Shown here one piece after another: positions 1 to 9,786 of a stretch of 64,000 bases of DNA. Position numbers and translations under genes: made by a program. How positions within the stretch are numbered: position 1 is the stretch's first letter; each line of letters starts with the position of its first letter. This DNA is from Prosthecomicrobium pneumaticum (GTDB lineage Bacteria; Pseudomonadota; Alphaproteobacteria; Rhizobiales; Kaistiaceae), in the NCBI RefSeq assembly GCF_014199915.1, contig NZ_JACHOO010000008.1:124001-188000 (forward strand). Direction: 5' to 3'. Below the pieces are notes generated by a model. That model worked only from the letters and a program-made list of their open reading frames with translations. It was not told where the DNA came from and searched no databases.

Positions 1-2
1 TT

Positions 3-470
3 GCGGTGGAGCGCGACTATCGCGGCGAGCCGGGTGTCTTCGTCACCCGCATCCGCGCGCCGGAGGCCCTTTCGCTCGGACTGATCGGTGCGGCGATCCG
101 CCATGCCGCGAGCGCGCCGGTCGAGACCATCCGGCCGTTCAGGAAGCTGCTCCTCATCGCCCGGCTGCCCGCGCCGCTGCGCGCCGTGATCTGGTGGATG
201 GCGCTCAATGTCGGGCGCTGGCGGGGGCACCATATCGGCACCTTCGGCATCTCGGTCGTATCCTCGCTCGGCGCGGACGTGACCCATGTGCGCTCGCCGA
301 TGACGGTGCTGCTCAATTACGGGGTGATCGCCCCCGAAGGCCCGACGATCGTGCGCTTCGTCTTCGATCATCGGGTGCTCGACGGCGCGGTGGCGGCCCG
401 CGCCCTCGCCCGGCTCGAGGAAATCCTGACCGGCCCCATCCTCGCCGAGATCGAGGCCGATCGCCGCTGA
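3..470 (+). CDS. 2-oxo acid dehydrogenase E2-like acyltransferase, C-terminal part
   Basis: The gene is cut by the left edge; the frame stays open to the first bases, so the true start lies outside. The visible part resembles the end of the chloramphenicol-acetyltransferase-fold catalytic domain of 2-oxo acid dehydrogenase acyltransferases. The near-C-terminal FDHRVLDGA matches the family's HxxxDG catalytic motif. No lipoyl or subunit-binding domain is visible, and stand-alone single-domain members of this family exist, so the substrate is unknown. A 129-base gap separates it from map, so a shared transcript is possible but not shown. Confidence 0.7.
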   Translation, partial: AVERDYRGEPGVFVTRIRAPEALSLGLIGAAIRHAASAPVETIRPFRKLLLIARLPAPLRAVIWWMALNVGRWRGHHIGTFGISVVSSLGADVTHVRSPMTVLLNYGVIAPEGPTIVRFVFDHRVLDGAVAARALARLEEILTGPILAEIEADRR

Positions 471-599
471 GCGCCGCGCCGGGGTTGCACTTCCCGGCCT
501 GATGCGCCACATCCGCCGAAAACCGGCGGCGACGCGCCGCGCCCCCTTGTTGCCGGACGGCCGGAGTGCTCTGCTGGCCGCACGCGAACCGAGGCCCCG

Positions 600-1433
600 A
601 TGGTCACCTATATCGACGCCGAACTGGCGCCGCCGAAGAACAACGGTCAGATCCGGCTCTATGGCCGGGACGCCTTCGAGGCCATGCACCGCGCCGGCCG
701 GCTCGCCGCGCAGTGCCTCGACGAGCTGACCAGGATCGTCGCGCCAGGCCTGCCGACCGACACGATCGACCGCTTCGTCTACGAGTTCGGCATGGATCAC
801 GGCGCGCTGCCGGCGACGCTCGGCTATCGCGGCTACACCAAGGCGACCTGCACCTCGATCAACCACGTCGTCTGCCACGGCATCCCGAACGACAAGCCGC
901 TGCGCGACGGCGACATCGTCAACATCGACGTCACCTATGTGCTCGACGGCTGGCACGGCGATTCGAGCCGGATGTACCTGGTGGGCGAGGTGAAGCGGGC
1001 GGCAGAGCGGCTCGTCGAGGTGACCTACGAATCGATGATGCGGGGCATCGCCGCCGTGAAGGCCGGGGCGACGCTGGGCGACATCGGCTACGCCATCCAG
1101 TCCTATGCCGAGGCGGAACGCTGCTCGGTGGTGCGGGATTTCTGCGGCCATGGCGTCGGCCGGCTGTTCCACGATGCGCCGAACATCCTGCACTACGGTT
1201 CACCCGGTGAAGGCGCGGTGCTGAAGCCGGGCATGATCTTCACCATCGAGCCGATGATCAATCTCGGCCGGCCGCAGGTGAAGATCCTGTCGGACGGCTG
1301 GACCGCGGTGACGCGCGACCGCTCGCTGTCGGCGCAGTTCGAACACACCGTCGGTGTCACCGAAGAGGGCTGCGAGATCTTCACCCTCTCCCCGGCCGGC
1401 CTCGACAAGCCGCCCTATCCGCCAGCGGCGTGA
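600..1433 (+). CDS. map: Methionine aminopeptidase, type I
   Basis: Removes the initiator methionine from nascent proteins in the cytoplasm. The 277-residue protein has the complete pita-bread metallopeptidase site: His93 (CHGIPND), metal ligands Asp110 (NIDVT), Asp121 (HGDSS), His184 (CGHGVG), Glu217 (TIEPM) and Glu248 (QFEHT). There is no SH3-like N-terminal extension, so it is the short bacterial type I form. The ATG at 600 begins just before conserved sequence. radC follows 22 bases after its stop codon, so the two are probably cotranscribed. Anbu, encoded further along, needs exactly this processing to expose its threonine. Confidence 0.95.
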   Translation: MVTYIDAELAPPKNNGQIRLYGRDAFEAMHRAGRLAAQCLDELTRIVAPGLPTDTIDRFVYEFGMDHGALPATLGYRGYTKATCTSINHVVCHGIPNDKPLRDGDIVNIDVTYVLDGWHGDSSRMYLVGEVKRAAERLVEVTYESMMRGIAAVKAGATLGDIGYAIQSYAEAERCSVVRDFCGHGVGRLFHDAPNILHYGSPGEGAVLKPGMIFTIEPMINLGRPQVKILSDGWTAVTRDRSLSAQFEHTVGVTEEGCEIFTLSPAGLDKPPYPPAA

Positions 1434-1455
1434 CGACGGAGGCCGGAAGGGGGCG

Positions 1456-2157
1456 ATGAGCGGCTTCGACGACGACGCCAGCCCGCCGCCCCACTTCCTC
1501 GGTCACCGCGAGCGGCTGAAGGAGCGGTTTCGCGAGGCGGGGCCGGACGCCGTCGCGGATTACGAGCTGCTCGAGCTGCTGCTCTTCCCCGCCGTGCCGC
1601 GGCGCGACGTCAAGCCGCTCGCCAAGGGCCTGCTCGCCCGCTTCGGCTCGTTCTCCGACGTGCTCGCCGCGCCCGAGGCGCGGCTGATGGAAGTGAACGG
1701 CATCGGCCCGGCGGTGGCGGCGCATCTGAAGGTCGTGCATGCCGCGGCGCTGCGCTATGCGCGCGAACCGATCAAGGGGCGGCCCCTGCTCTCCTCCTGG
1801 AGCTCGGTGCTCGACTATTGCCGGGCGGCGATGGCCTATGAGGAACGCGAGCAGTTCCGCATCCTCTTCCTCGACCGCAAGAACGCGCTGATCGCCGACG
1901 AGCGGCAGCAGGTCGGCACCGTCGACCACACGCCGGTCTATCCGCGCGAGGTGGTGAAGCGGGCGCTCGAACTCTCCGCCACGGCGGTCATCCTCGTCCA
2001 CAATCACCCCTCGGGCGATCCGACGCCGTCGCGCGCCGATATCGAGATGACGAAGACCATCGTCGACATCGCAGCCCCGCTCGGCATCGTCGTGCACGAC
2101 CACATCATCGTCGGCCGCTCCGGCCATGCGAGCTTCAAGGGTCTGAAGCTGATCTGA
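1456..2157 (+). CDS. radC: RadC family JAB-domain protein
   Basis: A 233-residue RadC/YkfG-family protein. A helix-hairpin-helix segment (about residues 76-95, [14 protein letters not shown]) precedes a JAB1/MPN-like metalloprotease-fold domain whose zinc motif is intact: His182, His184 and Asp195 in [14 protein letters not shown]. Despite the old name its role in DNA repair is not established, and the biochemical function of the family is unclear. The ATG at 1456 is preferred over an in-frame upstream start inside map because an AAGGGGG stretch lies just before it. Its last 23 bases overlap the 3' end of the convergent membrane protein gene. Confidence 0.9.
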   Translation: MSGFDDDASPPPHFLGHRERLKERFREAGPDAVADYELLELLLFPAVPRRDVKPLAKGLLARFGSFSDVLAAPEARLMEVNGIGPAVAAHLKVVHAAALRYAREPIKGRPLLSSWSSVLDYCRAAMAYEEREQFRILFLDRKNALIADERQQVGTVDHTPVYPREVVKRALELSATAVILVHNHPSGDPTPSRADIEMTKTIVDIAAPLGIVVHDHIIVGRSGHASFKGLKLI

Positions 2158-4855
2158 GATCGCTCCGCAGCAGGGTTCGCACGGCCTCGCAGGCGTCGAT
2201 GAGATCGGCGGTCGCAAGACGCCCTGCGACCACTCCCCCCTCGCCGCTGGGCAGGGCGGAGAGTCGCATCCGCGCGACGAGCGCATCGTCGGCCCGGCGG
2301 CCCGCCTCGAAGTCGCGGCGCACGGCCTCGATCGCCGCCGTGCCGCCACCGGCGGCCGCTGCGACGCCGAGCGCCCGCTCGACCTCCGGAAACGCGCCCT
2401 GCCAGCGATAGCCGGTGCGCCGTTCGAGCGGGATGTCCCGCAGGGCGTGCTTCACACGGCCGTCGCGGCCGATATAGATCGGTCGATCGTCCTCGATCGC
2501 GTAGAGGCGCGACCAGACGCCGGGGGCGATCTGACGGCCGAGCAGCCAGTCGCGCGCCTTGCCGAGAGGGGCGAGGAAGCGCCCCTCCCCCGTCGCTCCG
2601 TAGAGATCCGCGAGCGCGAGCACGGCGAGGCCGGTCTCGAGACTGGCATGCGCCGCCGGCTCGAAGGCCCGCGCCGGGGCGGGTGCGAGCGTCTCGTCAT
2701 ATTGTTGCGCGAAGGCGCCGGTCGCCGGATCCTGGCCACGGATGAGGAAATCGCCGCCCGCTTCTGCAGCGGCACGGTAGCGCTCGTCGCCAAAGACCCG
2801 CCAGCCGCGCAGGAGGATGGCGATCGCCTTCGTCGTCACCCCGTCATTCAGCGTCAGATGGCGCTCGAACTTCTCCTCCGAGGGCGGCACCATCTGCGGC
2901 CAGCCGCCCGAAGGCGCCTGTGCGGCGACATAGAAGTCGAGCCCGCGCCGCGCCGCCGCCTCGAACAGGACGCGATCGTCCGGCGCCGCAATGGCCGTCG
3001 CGTCGAGGAGAAAGGCGATCGCGTCGGCCGGCGCGCCTTCATCGAGCGAGGCGCGCGGCAGCTTCGGCGGCGGAACCGCGGGCGGGCCGCCGGCCGCGCA
3101 GCCCGGGCTACCGAAAACGCGCGCCCAACCGCCGCCGGGCAGCTGCGCGCAGGCGACGGCGCGCGCGGTGCGCAGCGCAGCGGCCGAGAGTGCGGCGTTG
3201 CCCGCGCGCGTGCCGACGGCGAGCAGGCACGCGCCGGCCTTCGGCGCCGCATGGGGTGGCCGGGCGACAACCTGGCCCGGCCCAAGCGGCCGGGGGGCGC
3301 GGTCGCGTTCGGTCCTGACACCATCGGCGTCGGCCACGCCGCCGAGCACCGTGCCGCCCATCGCCGCTTCGAGAGCGGTCGTCATGCCTTCGAGCGCACC
3401 GATCGCTGCCGGAAGGTCGACGGGGGGTGCGGTCTGCAGGAGCCGGTCGCGGCGCACGAAGTGCTCGATCCCGGCCATGTCGGCAAGCGCGACATAGCCG
3501 GGCCGCAGCGCCGAGCGGAGCGCCGGCTCGACGATGCCGTTGCGGAAGACGAGCTGCGCTGGGGCGCGCCGTTCGAGCATACGGATCAGCAGGTCCTCCG
3601 GCAGATTACCGGCGGTGACGCGCTTGCCGGAATTGACAACCGTCTCCGGCGGCACGAGCGCGCCGACGCGGAAGCAGTCGATCGCGCGGTCGCAATAGGT
3701 CCAGTCGCCGGCGCGCCAGAGGCGGCGGATCGCTTCCGTGTCGACCGATGCGGCGAGCGCCGCGCGAGCGCCCCCCCGCCAGGTTTCGACCTGCACCACG
3801 ACGATGTGCACGAGGCCGGCGAGAGCGAGCGCAGCCGACACACCCTTCACCCGAGGGGGCGCCGTCCGGAGTTCCTGCCGGGCGGCGTCGAGGAGGATGG
3901 CCGCGCACCACGTTCCGGGAACGACCAGGAGGAGGAACTGATGGGTCCAGAGGGGCGTGTGCAGCACCAGCACGAGGAACGCCGGGAGAAGCCAGAGCAC
4001 CGGAATCCAGTCCGCCCCACCGCGGCGGCGGGCCACGATCCAGGCGCAGGCCGCAAGCGCGACGAGCATGAGGAGCGCGACATCACTAAGCCCGCGGACG
4101 AACTGACGGAGATTGGCGGCGAAGGAATAGGTCGCGCGAAGCGCCGGGGTCACATGCGGCCCGACGAGCGCTCCGCCGATCGGAATGTCGAGGATCAGCG
4201 CGATCAGCCCATAGACCGCGCCCGTCGCCGCGAGGAAGGTGGCGAGCCGGGCACGACGCCCTTCGCCCGCTGCGGCGATCCAGGCCGCGAGGGCGAGGGC
4301 CGGCAGGATCGGCAGCACGAAGAGCTTGGTGTGGAGGGCCACGGCGTAGATGCCGCCGGCGACGAGTCCGTCGCGCCACGGCCGGATGGACCGCCGCGTC
4401 AGGAGATCGAGGGCGACGACGGTGAGCGCGATCGCCGGCAGGCCGATCATCACCGAGACGGCGAGATCCTGGAACAGCGCGGCCGAGGCGAGCAGAAGCG
4501 TGGCGATCCAGGCGACACCGGACCCCTGCAGCCGCCGCGTGACGCGGAACAACGCGGCGAGGAGCAGGACCGCCATGACGAGCACGAGCGTCCGGCCCGC
4601 AGCGACGCTGTCGGGAAAGACCCTTTGCAGCGCGGCGAGCAGCACCGTCAGAATCGGCGGCTGATCGTTCCAGACGTCGCGATAGAGATCGAAACCGGCA
4701 TTGTAGAGGGCCGCCTTGCCGAGATTGAATCCCTCGTCGACATTGTAGTCGAGGACACGCCACCAGGTGCCCGGCGCGCTGACGAGGAGGACGAGGAGGA
4801 GGCCCGGGACGAGGGGCGCCAAATGGCGGGCGGCCCTCCGCGTGATGAGGGGCAT
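2135..4855 (-). CDS. GT39-like membrane protein fused to a pectate-lyase-10-like domain
   Basis: A 906-residue two-part protein. Residues 1 to about 470 look like a GT39/ArnT-type polyprenyl-phosphate-sugar glycosyltransferase: a first membrane segment, then VDEGFN (acidic pair at 40-41), NDQPP (64-67) and about ten hydrophobic segments. Residues about 500-840 resemble the alpha/alpha-toroid pectate lyase family 10: GGWPQ (650-654), LND (669-671), QQYDE (near 718), ARAFEPA (728-734), IGRDG (near 797) and ERRTGYRW (811-818). The ATG at 4855 follows GAGAGAG; a longer start at 4933 would add 26 charged residues before the membrane segment. The C-terminal half might bind or cleave an acidic glycan, but that activity is inferred. 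It is convergent with radC. Confidence 0.75.
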   Translation of the reverse strand: MPLITRRAARHLAPLVPGLLLVLLVSAPGTWWRVLDYNVDEGFNLGKAALYNAGFDLYRDVWNDQPPILTVLLAALQRVFPDSVAAGRTLVLVMAVLLLAALFRVTRRLQGSGVAWIATLLLASAALFQDLAVSVMIGLPAIALTVVALDLLTRRSIRPWRDGLVAGGIYAVALHTKLFVLPILPALALAAWIAAAGEGRRARLATFLAATGAVYGLIALILDIPIGGALVGPHVTPALRATYSFAANLRQFVRGLSDVALLMLVALAACAWIVARRRGGADWIPVLWLLPAFLVLVLHTPLWTHQFLLLVVPGTWCAAILLDAARQELRTAPPRVKGVSAALALAGLVHIVVVQVETWRGGARAALAASVDTEAIRRLWRAGDWTYCDRAIDCFRVGALVPPETVVNSGKRVTAGNLPEDLLIRMLERRAPAQLVFRNGIVEPALRSALRPGYVALADMAGIEHFVRRDRLLQTAPPVDLPAAIGALEGMTTALEAAMGGTVLGGVADADGVRTERDRAPRPLGPGQVVARPPHAAPKAGACLLAVGTRAGNAALSAAALRTARAVACAQLPGGGWARVFGSPGCAAGGPPAVPPPKLPRASLDEGAPADAIAFLLDATAIAAPDDRVLFEAAARRGLDFYVAAQAPSGGWPQMVPPSEEKFERHLTLNDGVTTKAIAILLRGWRVFGDERYRAAAEAGGDFLIRGQDPATGAFAQQYDETLAPAPARAFEPAAHASLETGLAVLALADLYGATGEGRFLAPLGKARDWLLGRQIAPGVWSRLYAIEDDRPIYIGRDGRVKHALRDIPLERRTGYRWQGAFPEVERALGVAAAAGGGTAAIEAVRRDFEAGRRADDALVARMRLSALPSGEGGVVAGRLATADLIDACEAVRTLLRSDLRSASDP

Positions 4856-5152
4856 ACGTCTCTCTCGTTCGCGCATGGCGACCTGTGCGCCGTGATTCCG
4901 TCGATGACCGATCCCGCTCCCCGCCGGCTTCATAGGAGAACCGCGGGCGGCCCGGCAAGCTTCCGCGGTCGGGTTGCCGGGACGGCGTCACGCGAGGCGG
5001 GCCTCGAGCCTCCCCTGCCCAAGTTTTGGCCGCGGAGCGGCGCGAAATTTCTCTCTTTCCAAGCCTGCCCGCTTCGTATGCAATGAGCGCGCGCAGCGTC
5101 TTGCGAGCCGCTGCGTTGGCATGGGCCTTGCCGGGAGAAGCAGGGACCGGAA

Positions 5153-6589
5153 ATGGGGATCGGCGCGCCGATGGTGGTCGCTTTCGACGAAATGAGCGGG
5201 ACGGACACGGCGTGCCGCCCCGGATACGAAGTTCTGAAACGCTGGCTCGACGGAACGACACCCGAACTGCTGGGCCACCGCCGCGCCGAGGCCGAGCTGC
5301 TCTTCCGCCGGATGGGCATTACCTTCGCGGTCTATGGCGAAGCCGAAGCGGAAGAACGGCTGATCCCGTTCGACATCATTCCGCGCATCATCACCGGCTC
5401 GGAATGGACGCATCTCGCCCGCGGCCTCGAACAGCGCGTCAAGGCGCTCAACGCCTTCCTGAGCGACGTTTATTCGAGAGGTGAGATCATGAAGGCCGGG
5501 ATCGTCCCGGAAGATCTCGTCTATCGGAACCCCTATTACCGGCCCGAAATGGCGGGGCTTCGCCTGCCGCACGACATCTATGTGATGATCGGCGGCATCG
5601 ACATCGTCCGCGTCGACCCGGACACCTTTTACGTGCTCGAAGACAATGCGCGCACGCCGTCCGGCGTCTCCTATATGCTCGAAAACCGGGAGGTGATGAT
5701 GCGCCTCTTCCCGGATCTCTTCGCCGAGCACCGCATTGCGCCGGTCGACAACTATCCCGACGCGCTGCTCGCAACGCTGAAGTCAGTGGCGCCGAAGACC
5801 GCGCCCGGCGACCCGACCGTCGCGCTGCTGACGCCCGGCCCGTTCAACTCGGCCTATTACGAGCACTCCTTCCTCGCCGACAAGCTCGGCGTCGAGCTCG
5901 TCGAGGGGCGCGACCTGATGGTGCGCGACAATGTCGTCTACATGCGCACCACCGAAGGGCCGAAGCGCGTCGACGTCATCTATCGCCGGCTCGACGACGA
6001 CTTCCTCGATCCGCTGTCCTTCCGGCCCGATTCGATGCTCGGCTGTCCCGGCCTGATGAACGCCTATCGCGCCGGCACGGTGTCGCTCGCCAATGCGGTC
6101 GGCACCGGCGTCGCGGACGACAAGGCGGTCTATTCCTACATGCCCGAGATCGTGAAGTTCTATCTGGGCGAGGAGCCGATCCTCAAGAACGTGCCGACCT
6201 ATCGCTGCCGCGAGGCCGATTCGCTCAGATATGTGCTCGAGCATCTCGAGGAGCTGGTGGTGAAGGAAGTCGCCGGCTCGGGCGGCTACGGCATGCTGAT
6301 CGGCCCGGCGTCGGACAAGAAGACGCGGGACCTCTTCGCCGAGAAGCTGAAGGCCGATCCCGACAACTTCATCGCCCAGCCGACGCTCGCCCTCTCCACA
6401 TCGCCGACCTTCGTCGATGCCGGGATCGCGCCGCGCCATGTCGATCTGCGCCCCTTCGTGCTGACCGGCGCCGACCGGGTGCGCATCGTGCCGGGCGGCC
6501 TCACCCGCGTGGCGCTGAAGGAAGGGTCGCTGATCGTCAATTCGAGCCAGGGCGGCGGCACCAAGGACACCTGGGTGCTCGATGCCTGA
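5153..6589 (+). CDS. Circularly permuted ATP-grasp protein (DUF404/DUF407 type)
   Basis: A 478-residue predicted ATP-dependent carboxylate-amine ligase of the circularly permuted ATP-grasp group. Typical family features are the segment IYVMIGGIDIVRVDP, the acidic EDNARTPSG and the glycine-rich nucleotide loop GSGGYGMLIGP. Family members are found with alpha-E, transglutaminase-like and Anbu genes, as here, and have been proposed to make or attach peptides; no substrate is proven. AGGGA precedes the ATG at 5153 by a normal distance; an ATG six codons later is possible. It is the first gene of the cluster, with a 117-base gap to the alpha-E gene. Confidence 0.9.
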   Translation: MGIGAPMVVAFDEMSGTDTACRPGYEVLKRWLDGTTPELLGHRRAEAELLFRRMGITFAVYGEAEAEERLIPFDIIPRIITGSEWTHLARGLEQRVKALNAFLSDVYSRGEIMKAGIVPEDLVYRNPYYRPEMAGLRLPHDIYVMIGGIDIVRVDPDTFYVLEDNARTPSGVSYMLENREVMMRLFPDLFAEHRIAPVDNYPDALLATLKSVAPKTAPGDPTVALLTPGPFNSAYYEHSFLADKLGVELVEGRDLMVRDNVVYMRTTEGPKRVDVIYRRLDDDFLDPLSFRPDSMLGCPGLMNAYRAGTVSLANAVGTGVADDKAVYSYMPEIVKFYLGEEPILKNVPTYRCREADSLRYVLEHLEELVVKEVAGSGGYGMLIGPASDKKTRDLFAEKLKADPDNFIAQPTLALSTSPTFVDAGIAPRHVDLRPFVLTGADRVRIVPGGLTRVALKEGSLIVNSSQGGGTKDTWVLDA

Positions 6590-6706
6590 GACCGCCACGA
6601 TCGTCCTCGCCCTTTCCGCCGCTCGCGGCCGGAAGCGTCCGAGGCCTGCCTGCGCCGGCGCGGGCAGATCGGACGCGGGTCTTCTTCAACTCCGGAGCAC
6701 CCGTCC

Positions 6707-7648
6707 GTGCTGAGCCGCACCGCCGAAAACCTCTTCTGGCTCGCCCGCTATGTGGAGCGTGCCGAGAACACCGCGCGCATTCTCGACGCCGCCAACCGGC
6801 TCGCCGCCATCCCGATCTCCTATGCCGGCGGTTCGAACGAGTGGGAATCCGCCGTCGCCGCGACCGGATCGGCCGCCGGCTTCCAGAGCCTGCACGCCGA
6901 GGCGACGCCCGAGGCGGTGGTCGATTTCCTCGCCTTCTCGCCGGACAACCCCTCCTCGATCCGCAGCTGTCTGGAGCGGGCACGGGCCAATGCGCGCGCC
7001 GTGCGCACCGCGCTGACCGGCGAGATGTGGGACTCGATCAACGGCGCCTGGCTCGGGCTGAAGCGCTTCGACGGCGTGCGGCGCGACCGCATCCGGCTCA
7101 ACGAATTCCTCTCCTTCGTGAAGGAGGCATCGCTGCGCTTCGACGGCTCCGCCTATCGGACGATGCTGCGGAACGACGCCTTCTGCTTCTCGAGCCTCGG
7201 CAGCTTCATCGAGCGGGCGGACAACACCGCCCGCATCCTCGACGTGAAGTATCACGTGCTGCTGCCCGCGGAGAGCAATGTCGGCGGTGGCCTCGACTAT
7301 TTCCAGTGGTCGTCGATCCTGCGCTCTGTCTCGGCCAACACGGCCTATCACTGGGTCTACCGCGAGAGCCTGAAACCCTGGCTCGTCGCCGACCTGCTCG
7401 TCCTCAACGATCAGCTGCCGCGCTCGCTCGCGAGCTGCTACGACAACATCGCCGCCTTCCTCGACGAGCTGTCGCAGGCCTATGGCAGGCAGGGTCCGGC
7501 GCAGCGCATCGCCCGATCGACGCGCAACCGGCTGCAGAACGCGACCATGGAAGGCATCTTCCAGTCCGGCCTGCACGAGTTCCTGACCGAGTTCATCGGC
7601 GAGAACGGCCGGCTCGGCCAGGCGATCACCGACCAGTATCTCGTCTGA
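6707..7648 (+). CDS. Alpha-E domain protein (DUF403)
   Basis: A 313-residue, mostly helical alpha-E protein. The family's opening signature LSRTAENLFWLARYVERAEN is at residues 2-21, and a related segment (FIERADNTARIL) recurs near residue 170, which suggests an internal duplication. The start is GTG at 6707, supported by the signature beginning at once. Alpha-E proteins are almost always encoded beside circularly permuted ATP-grasp proteins, as here, and are thought to work with them in an uncharacterised peptide-forming reaction. The transglutaminase-like gene follows 12 bases downstream. Confidence 0.92.
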   Translation: MLSRTAENLFWLARYVERAENTARILDAANRLAAIPISYAGGSNEWESAVAATGSAAGFQSLHAEATPEAVVDFLAFSPDNPSSIRSCLERARANARAVRTALTGEMWDSINGAWLGLKRFDGVRRDRIRLNEFLSFVKEASLRFDGSAYRTMLRNDAFCFSSLGSFIERADNTARILDVKYHVLLPAESNVGGGLDYFQWSSILRSVSANTAYHWVYRESLKPWLVADLLVLNDQLPRSLASCYDNIAAFLDELSQAYGRQGPAQRIARSTRNRLQNATMEGIFQSGLHEFLTEFIGENGRLGQAITDQYLV

Positions 7649-7660
7649 GGGGCCGGAGCG

Positions 7661-8494
7661 GTGCGTCTGCGGATCGTCCACGAACTCGTCTATCGCTACG
7701 ACCCGCCCGCCAAATGGGCGATCAACGCGCTGCGCCTGACGCCGCGCGGCCATGACGGCCAGTTCGTCACCGGCTGGCGAATCGAGGTCGACCAGGATTG
7801 CCGGCTGGAGGGCTCGTCCGACCCGTTCGGCAATCTCGTCCAGGCCTTCACCATCGCCGGGCCGATCGACACGCTGACCGTCACGGCGCTCGGCGAGATC
7901 GAGACGCAGGACCTCGCCGGGCTGGTGCGCGGCACGCGCGAACGCTTCCAGCCGACCGTCTTCCTGCGCGACACACCCCTCACCGAGCCCTCGGCCGCGC
8001 TCGCCCGCCTCGCCCGCGGCGCGGCAGAGGCGGCCGGTCCCGAGCCGCTCGCCCGGCTGCACCGGCTGATGGCGTCGATCCGCGAGCGCTGCGCGCGGGC
8101 CGCGGCCGAAGACGAGACTGCCGCAGCCACGGTCGCCGCGGGCGCCGGGACGGCGCGCGGCATCGCCCACGCCTTCATTGCCGGTGCACGGCTGATCGGC
8201 ATCCCGGCCCGCTATGTGAGCGGCTATCTCTACGAGCCGGCAGCGGACAAGGCAGCCGCGGGCGAGCACGGCTGGGCCGAGGCACACGTGCCCTCGATCG
8301 GCTGGATCGGCTTCGACCCGAGCGCCAATCTCTGCCCGACCGACCGCTATGTCCGCCTCGCCGTCGGTCTCGATGCGCTCGGCGCGGCGCCGGCCCGCGG
8401 CGCGGCGGACGGCGTCGTCGTGGCGCCGTCGGTCCGCGTCAGCGTCGCCGACGCGGCTGCGTCAAAGAGGCAGGGGACGGACCGGCCCGCTTAG
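7661..8494 (+). CDS. Transglutaminase-like protein, catalytic cysteine replaced
   Basis: A 277-residue protein of the transglutaminase-like family usually linked to alpha-E and ATP-grasp genes. The N-terminal beta domain (HELVYRYDPPA onward) and core (GIPARYVSGYL at 180-190, HGWAEAHVP with His203, GFDPSAN with Asp219) are clear. Where active relatives have G-V-C-Q-D-F-A-H, this protein reads GTARGIAH (163-170), so the nucleophile is Ala165. A thiol-type reaction is therefore not expected, although the fold and His/Asp pair are kept. The start is GTG at 7661, twelve bases after the alpha-E stop. It may act as a binding or scaffold subunit; that is inference. Confidence 0.85.
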   Translation: MRLRIVHELVYRYDPPAKWAINALRLTPRGHDGQFVTGWRIEVDQDCRLEGSSDPFGNLVQAFTIAGPIDTLTVTALGEIETQDLAGLVRGTRERFQPTVFLRDTPLTEPSAALARLARGAAEAAGPEPLARLHRLMASIRERCARAAAEDETAAATVAAGAGTARGIAHAFIAGARLIGIPARYVSGYLYEPAADKAAAGEHGWAEAHVPSIGWIGFDPSANLCPTDRYVRLAVGLDALGAAPARGAADGVVVAPSVRVSVADAAASKRQGTDRPA

Positions 8495-8556
8495 TTGCAT
8501 ACAATCGACGAAACCCCGAGACTCCCGCGCCGGTTGCCGCGGGCTGGAATAGAACC

Positions 8557-9318
8557 ATGACTTACTGCGTAGGCCTCTTGGTGCGGAACGGTCTGGTCGT
8601 GATCGCCGACACGCGGACCAATGCCGGGCTCGACAACATCGCCACCTTCAAGAAGCTGCACCTCTTCGAGCGGCCGGGCGAGCGCGTCATCACGGTGGCG
8701 ACGGCGGGCAATCTCGGCATCAGCCAGTCGGTGATCAACCTGCTGCAGGAAGGCATGGAGCACCCCGAGACGGGCGAGGTCGAGACGATCTTCTCCTTCC
8801 CGACCATGTTCAAGGTGGCGCAGTTCGTCGGCCGCGCGATCCGCGAAGTCTATCGGCTGCACGGCAAGGCGATGGAGCACAGCCAGGCGAGCTTCGACGT
8901 CACCCTGCTCGTCGCCGGACAGGTCAAGGGCGGCAGGCTCCGCCTCTTCATGGTCTATTCGGCCGGCAACTTCATCGAGGCGACGGCCGACACGCCCTAT
9001 CTGCAGATCGGCGAGCACAAATACGGCAAGCCGATCCTCGACCGCGCCGTGACCTTCGACACCGATCTGCCCGAGGCGCTGAAGCTCGGCCTGATCTCGA
9101 TGGATTCGACCATACGGTCGAATCTCGGCGTCGGCATGCCGATCGACATCGCCGTCATCCGGCGCGACGGCATCACCGTCGAGATCGCGCACCGGATCGA
9201 CCGGACAGACGGCTATTTCCTCGACCTGCGGGAGCGCTGGTCGGCGGCGCTGCGCGCCGCCCACCAGGCGATCCCGGCGCCGCCCTACGGACTGCCGGCT
9301 GCTACGCCCCTCAATTGA
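8557..9318 (+). CDS. Anbu, ancestral beta-subunit proteasome-like peptidase
   Basis: A 253-residue Ntn-hydrolase of the Anbu family, a bacterial relative of proteasome beta subunits. After methionine removal Thr2 would be the N-terminal nucleophile; Asp18 (ADTRTN) and Lys33 (TFKK) match the other catalytic positions. SAGN and MDSTIRSNLGVG also fit the family. The ATG at 8557 is chosen because it puts threonine at position 2; the reading frame is open much further upstream. Anbu proteins form open helical or ring-like assemblies, and their substrates are unknown. It lies 62 bases after the transglutaminase-like gene and its stop overlaps the convergent usg by 8 bases. Confidence 0.92.
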   Translation: MTYCVGLLVRNGLVVIADTRTNAGLDNIATFKKLHLFERPGERVITVATAGNLGISQSVINLLQEGMEHPETGEVETIFSFPTMFKVAQFVGRAIREVYRLHGKAMEHSQASFDVTLLVAGQVKGGRLRLFMVYSAGNFIEATADTPYLQIGEHKYGKPILDRAVTFDTDLPEALKLGLISMDSTIRSNLGVGMPIDIAVIRRDGITVEIAHRIDRTDGYFLDLRERWSAALRAAHQAIPAPPYGLPAATPLN

Positions 9319-9580
9319 TCGCGAATTCCTGCGCCACCATGCGGCATTCGGCTGCGCCGATCAGCCGGTTGTGCGCGACGCGCACGGAATGGAGCGGCCC
9401 TTCCAGCTCGCGGCGCCAGAAAGCGAGAAACCGCTTCAGCTCGGGGAAGTGCGGGAAGAGATCATAGTCCTGCCACGTATAGCTCTGCAGGAACTCGGGA
9501 TGGTCGGGAAGGCGGTAGAGGATCTCGGCGGTGGTGAGGCCGTAGCCCTCGAGCTGACGCGACAGGACGATGGACGCCAT
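9311..9580 (-). CDS. usg: Usg family protein
   Basis: An 89-residue protein matching the alphaproteobacterial Usg family, named from a small gene near the trp operon in some species. The core GYGLTTAEILYRLPDHPEFL, the aromatic TWQDYDLFPHFPEL and GPLHSVRVAHNRLIG are typical. The function is unknown; an early suggestion of a phosphoribosylanthranilate-isomerase-linked role has not been confirmed. The ATG at 9580 is preferred because GAGG lies about nine bases upstream and the family starts close to this point; an in-frame start 26 codons earlier lacks conserved sequence. It overlaps the end of the Anbu gene, tail to tail. Confidence 0.88.
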   Translation of the reverse strand: MASIVLSRQLEGYGLTTAEILYRLPDHPEFLQSYTWQDYDLFPHFPELKRFLAFWRRELEGPLHSVRVAHNRLIGAAECRMVAQEFAIN

Positions 9581-9786
9581 GCTGAACCTCGCGGTCGGTT
9601 GCGCTCCGGTCCCCGCGGGGACCATGGAAATGGTCTCCGGAAGAGGCCTTGATTTCAACGCCCAAATCGCAGATTGTTCAGCGCTTCCAATACTTTAGCA
9701 GCATAGCCGGCGGACTGCTGCCAAGCCGGGCGGGAAGCCTGCCCCGGCGGGTGCTCCGCCTGCCGCGATGGCCCGCGCCTTCGGGC

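Noticed and set aside
502-1210. Frames overlapping map on the same strand
   Set aside because: Shifted-frame translations of map, arginine-rich and without conserved motifs.
2447-5086. Plus-strand frame of about 880 codons opposite the GT39/PL10-like gene
   Set aside because: It is highly charged, low-complexity and resembles no family; it lies antisense to a gene with clear domains. Long open antisense frames are expected at this GC content.
8531-8556. Longer N-terminus for Anbu
   Set aside because: The frame is open far upstream, but Anbu needs Thr directly after the initiator Met, which only the ATG at 8557 gives.
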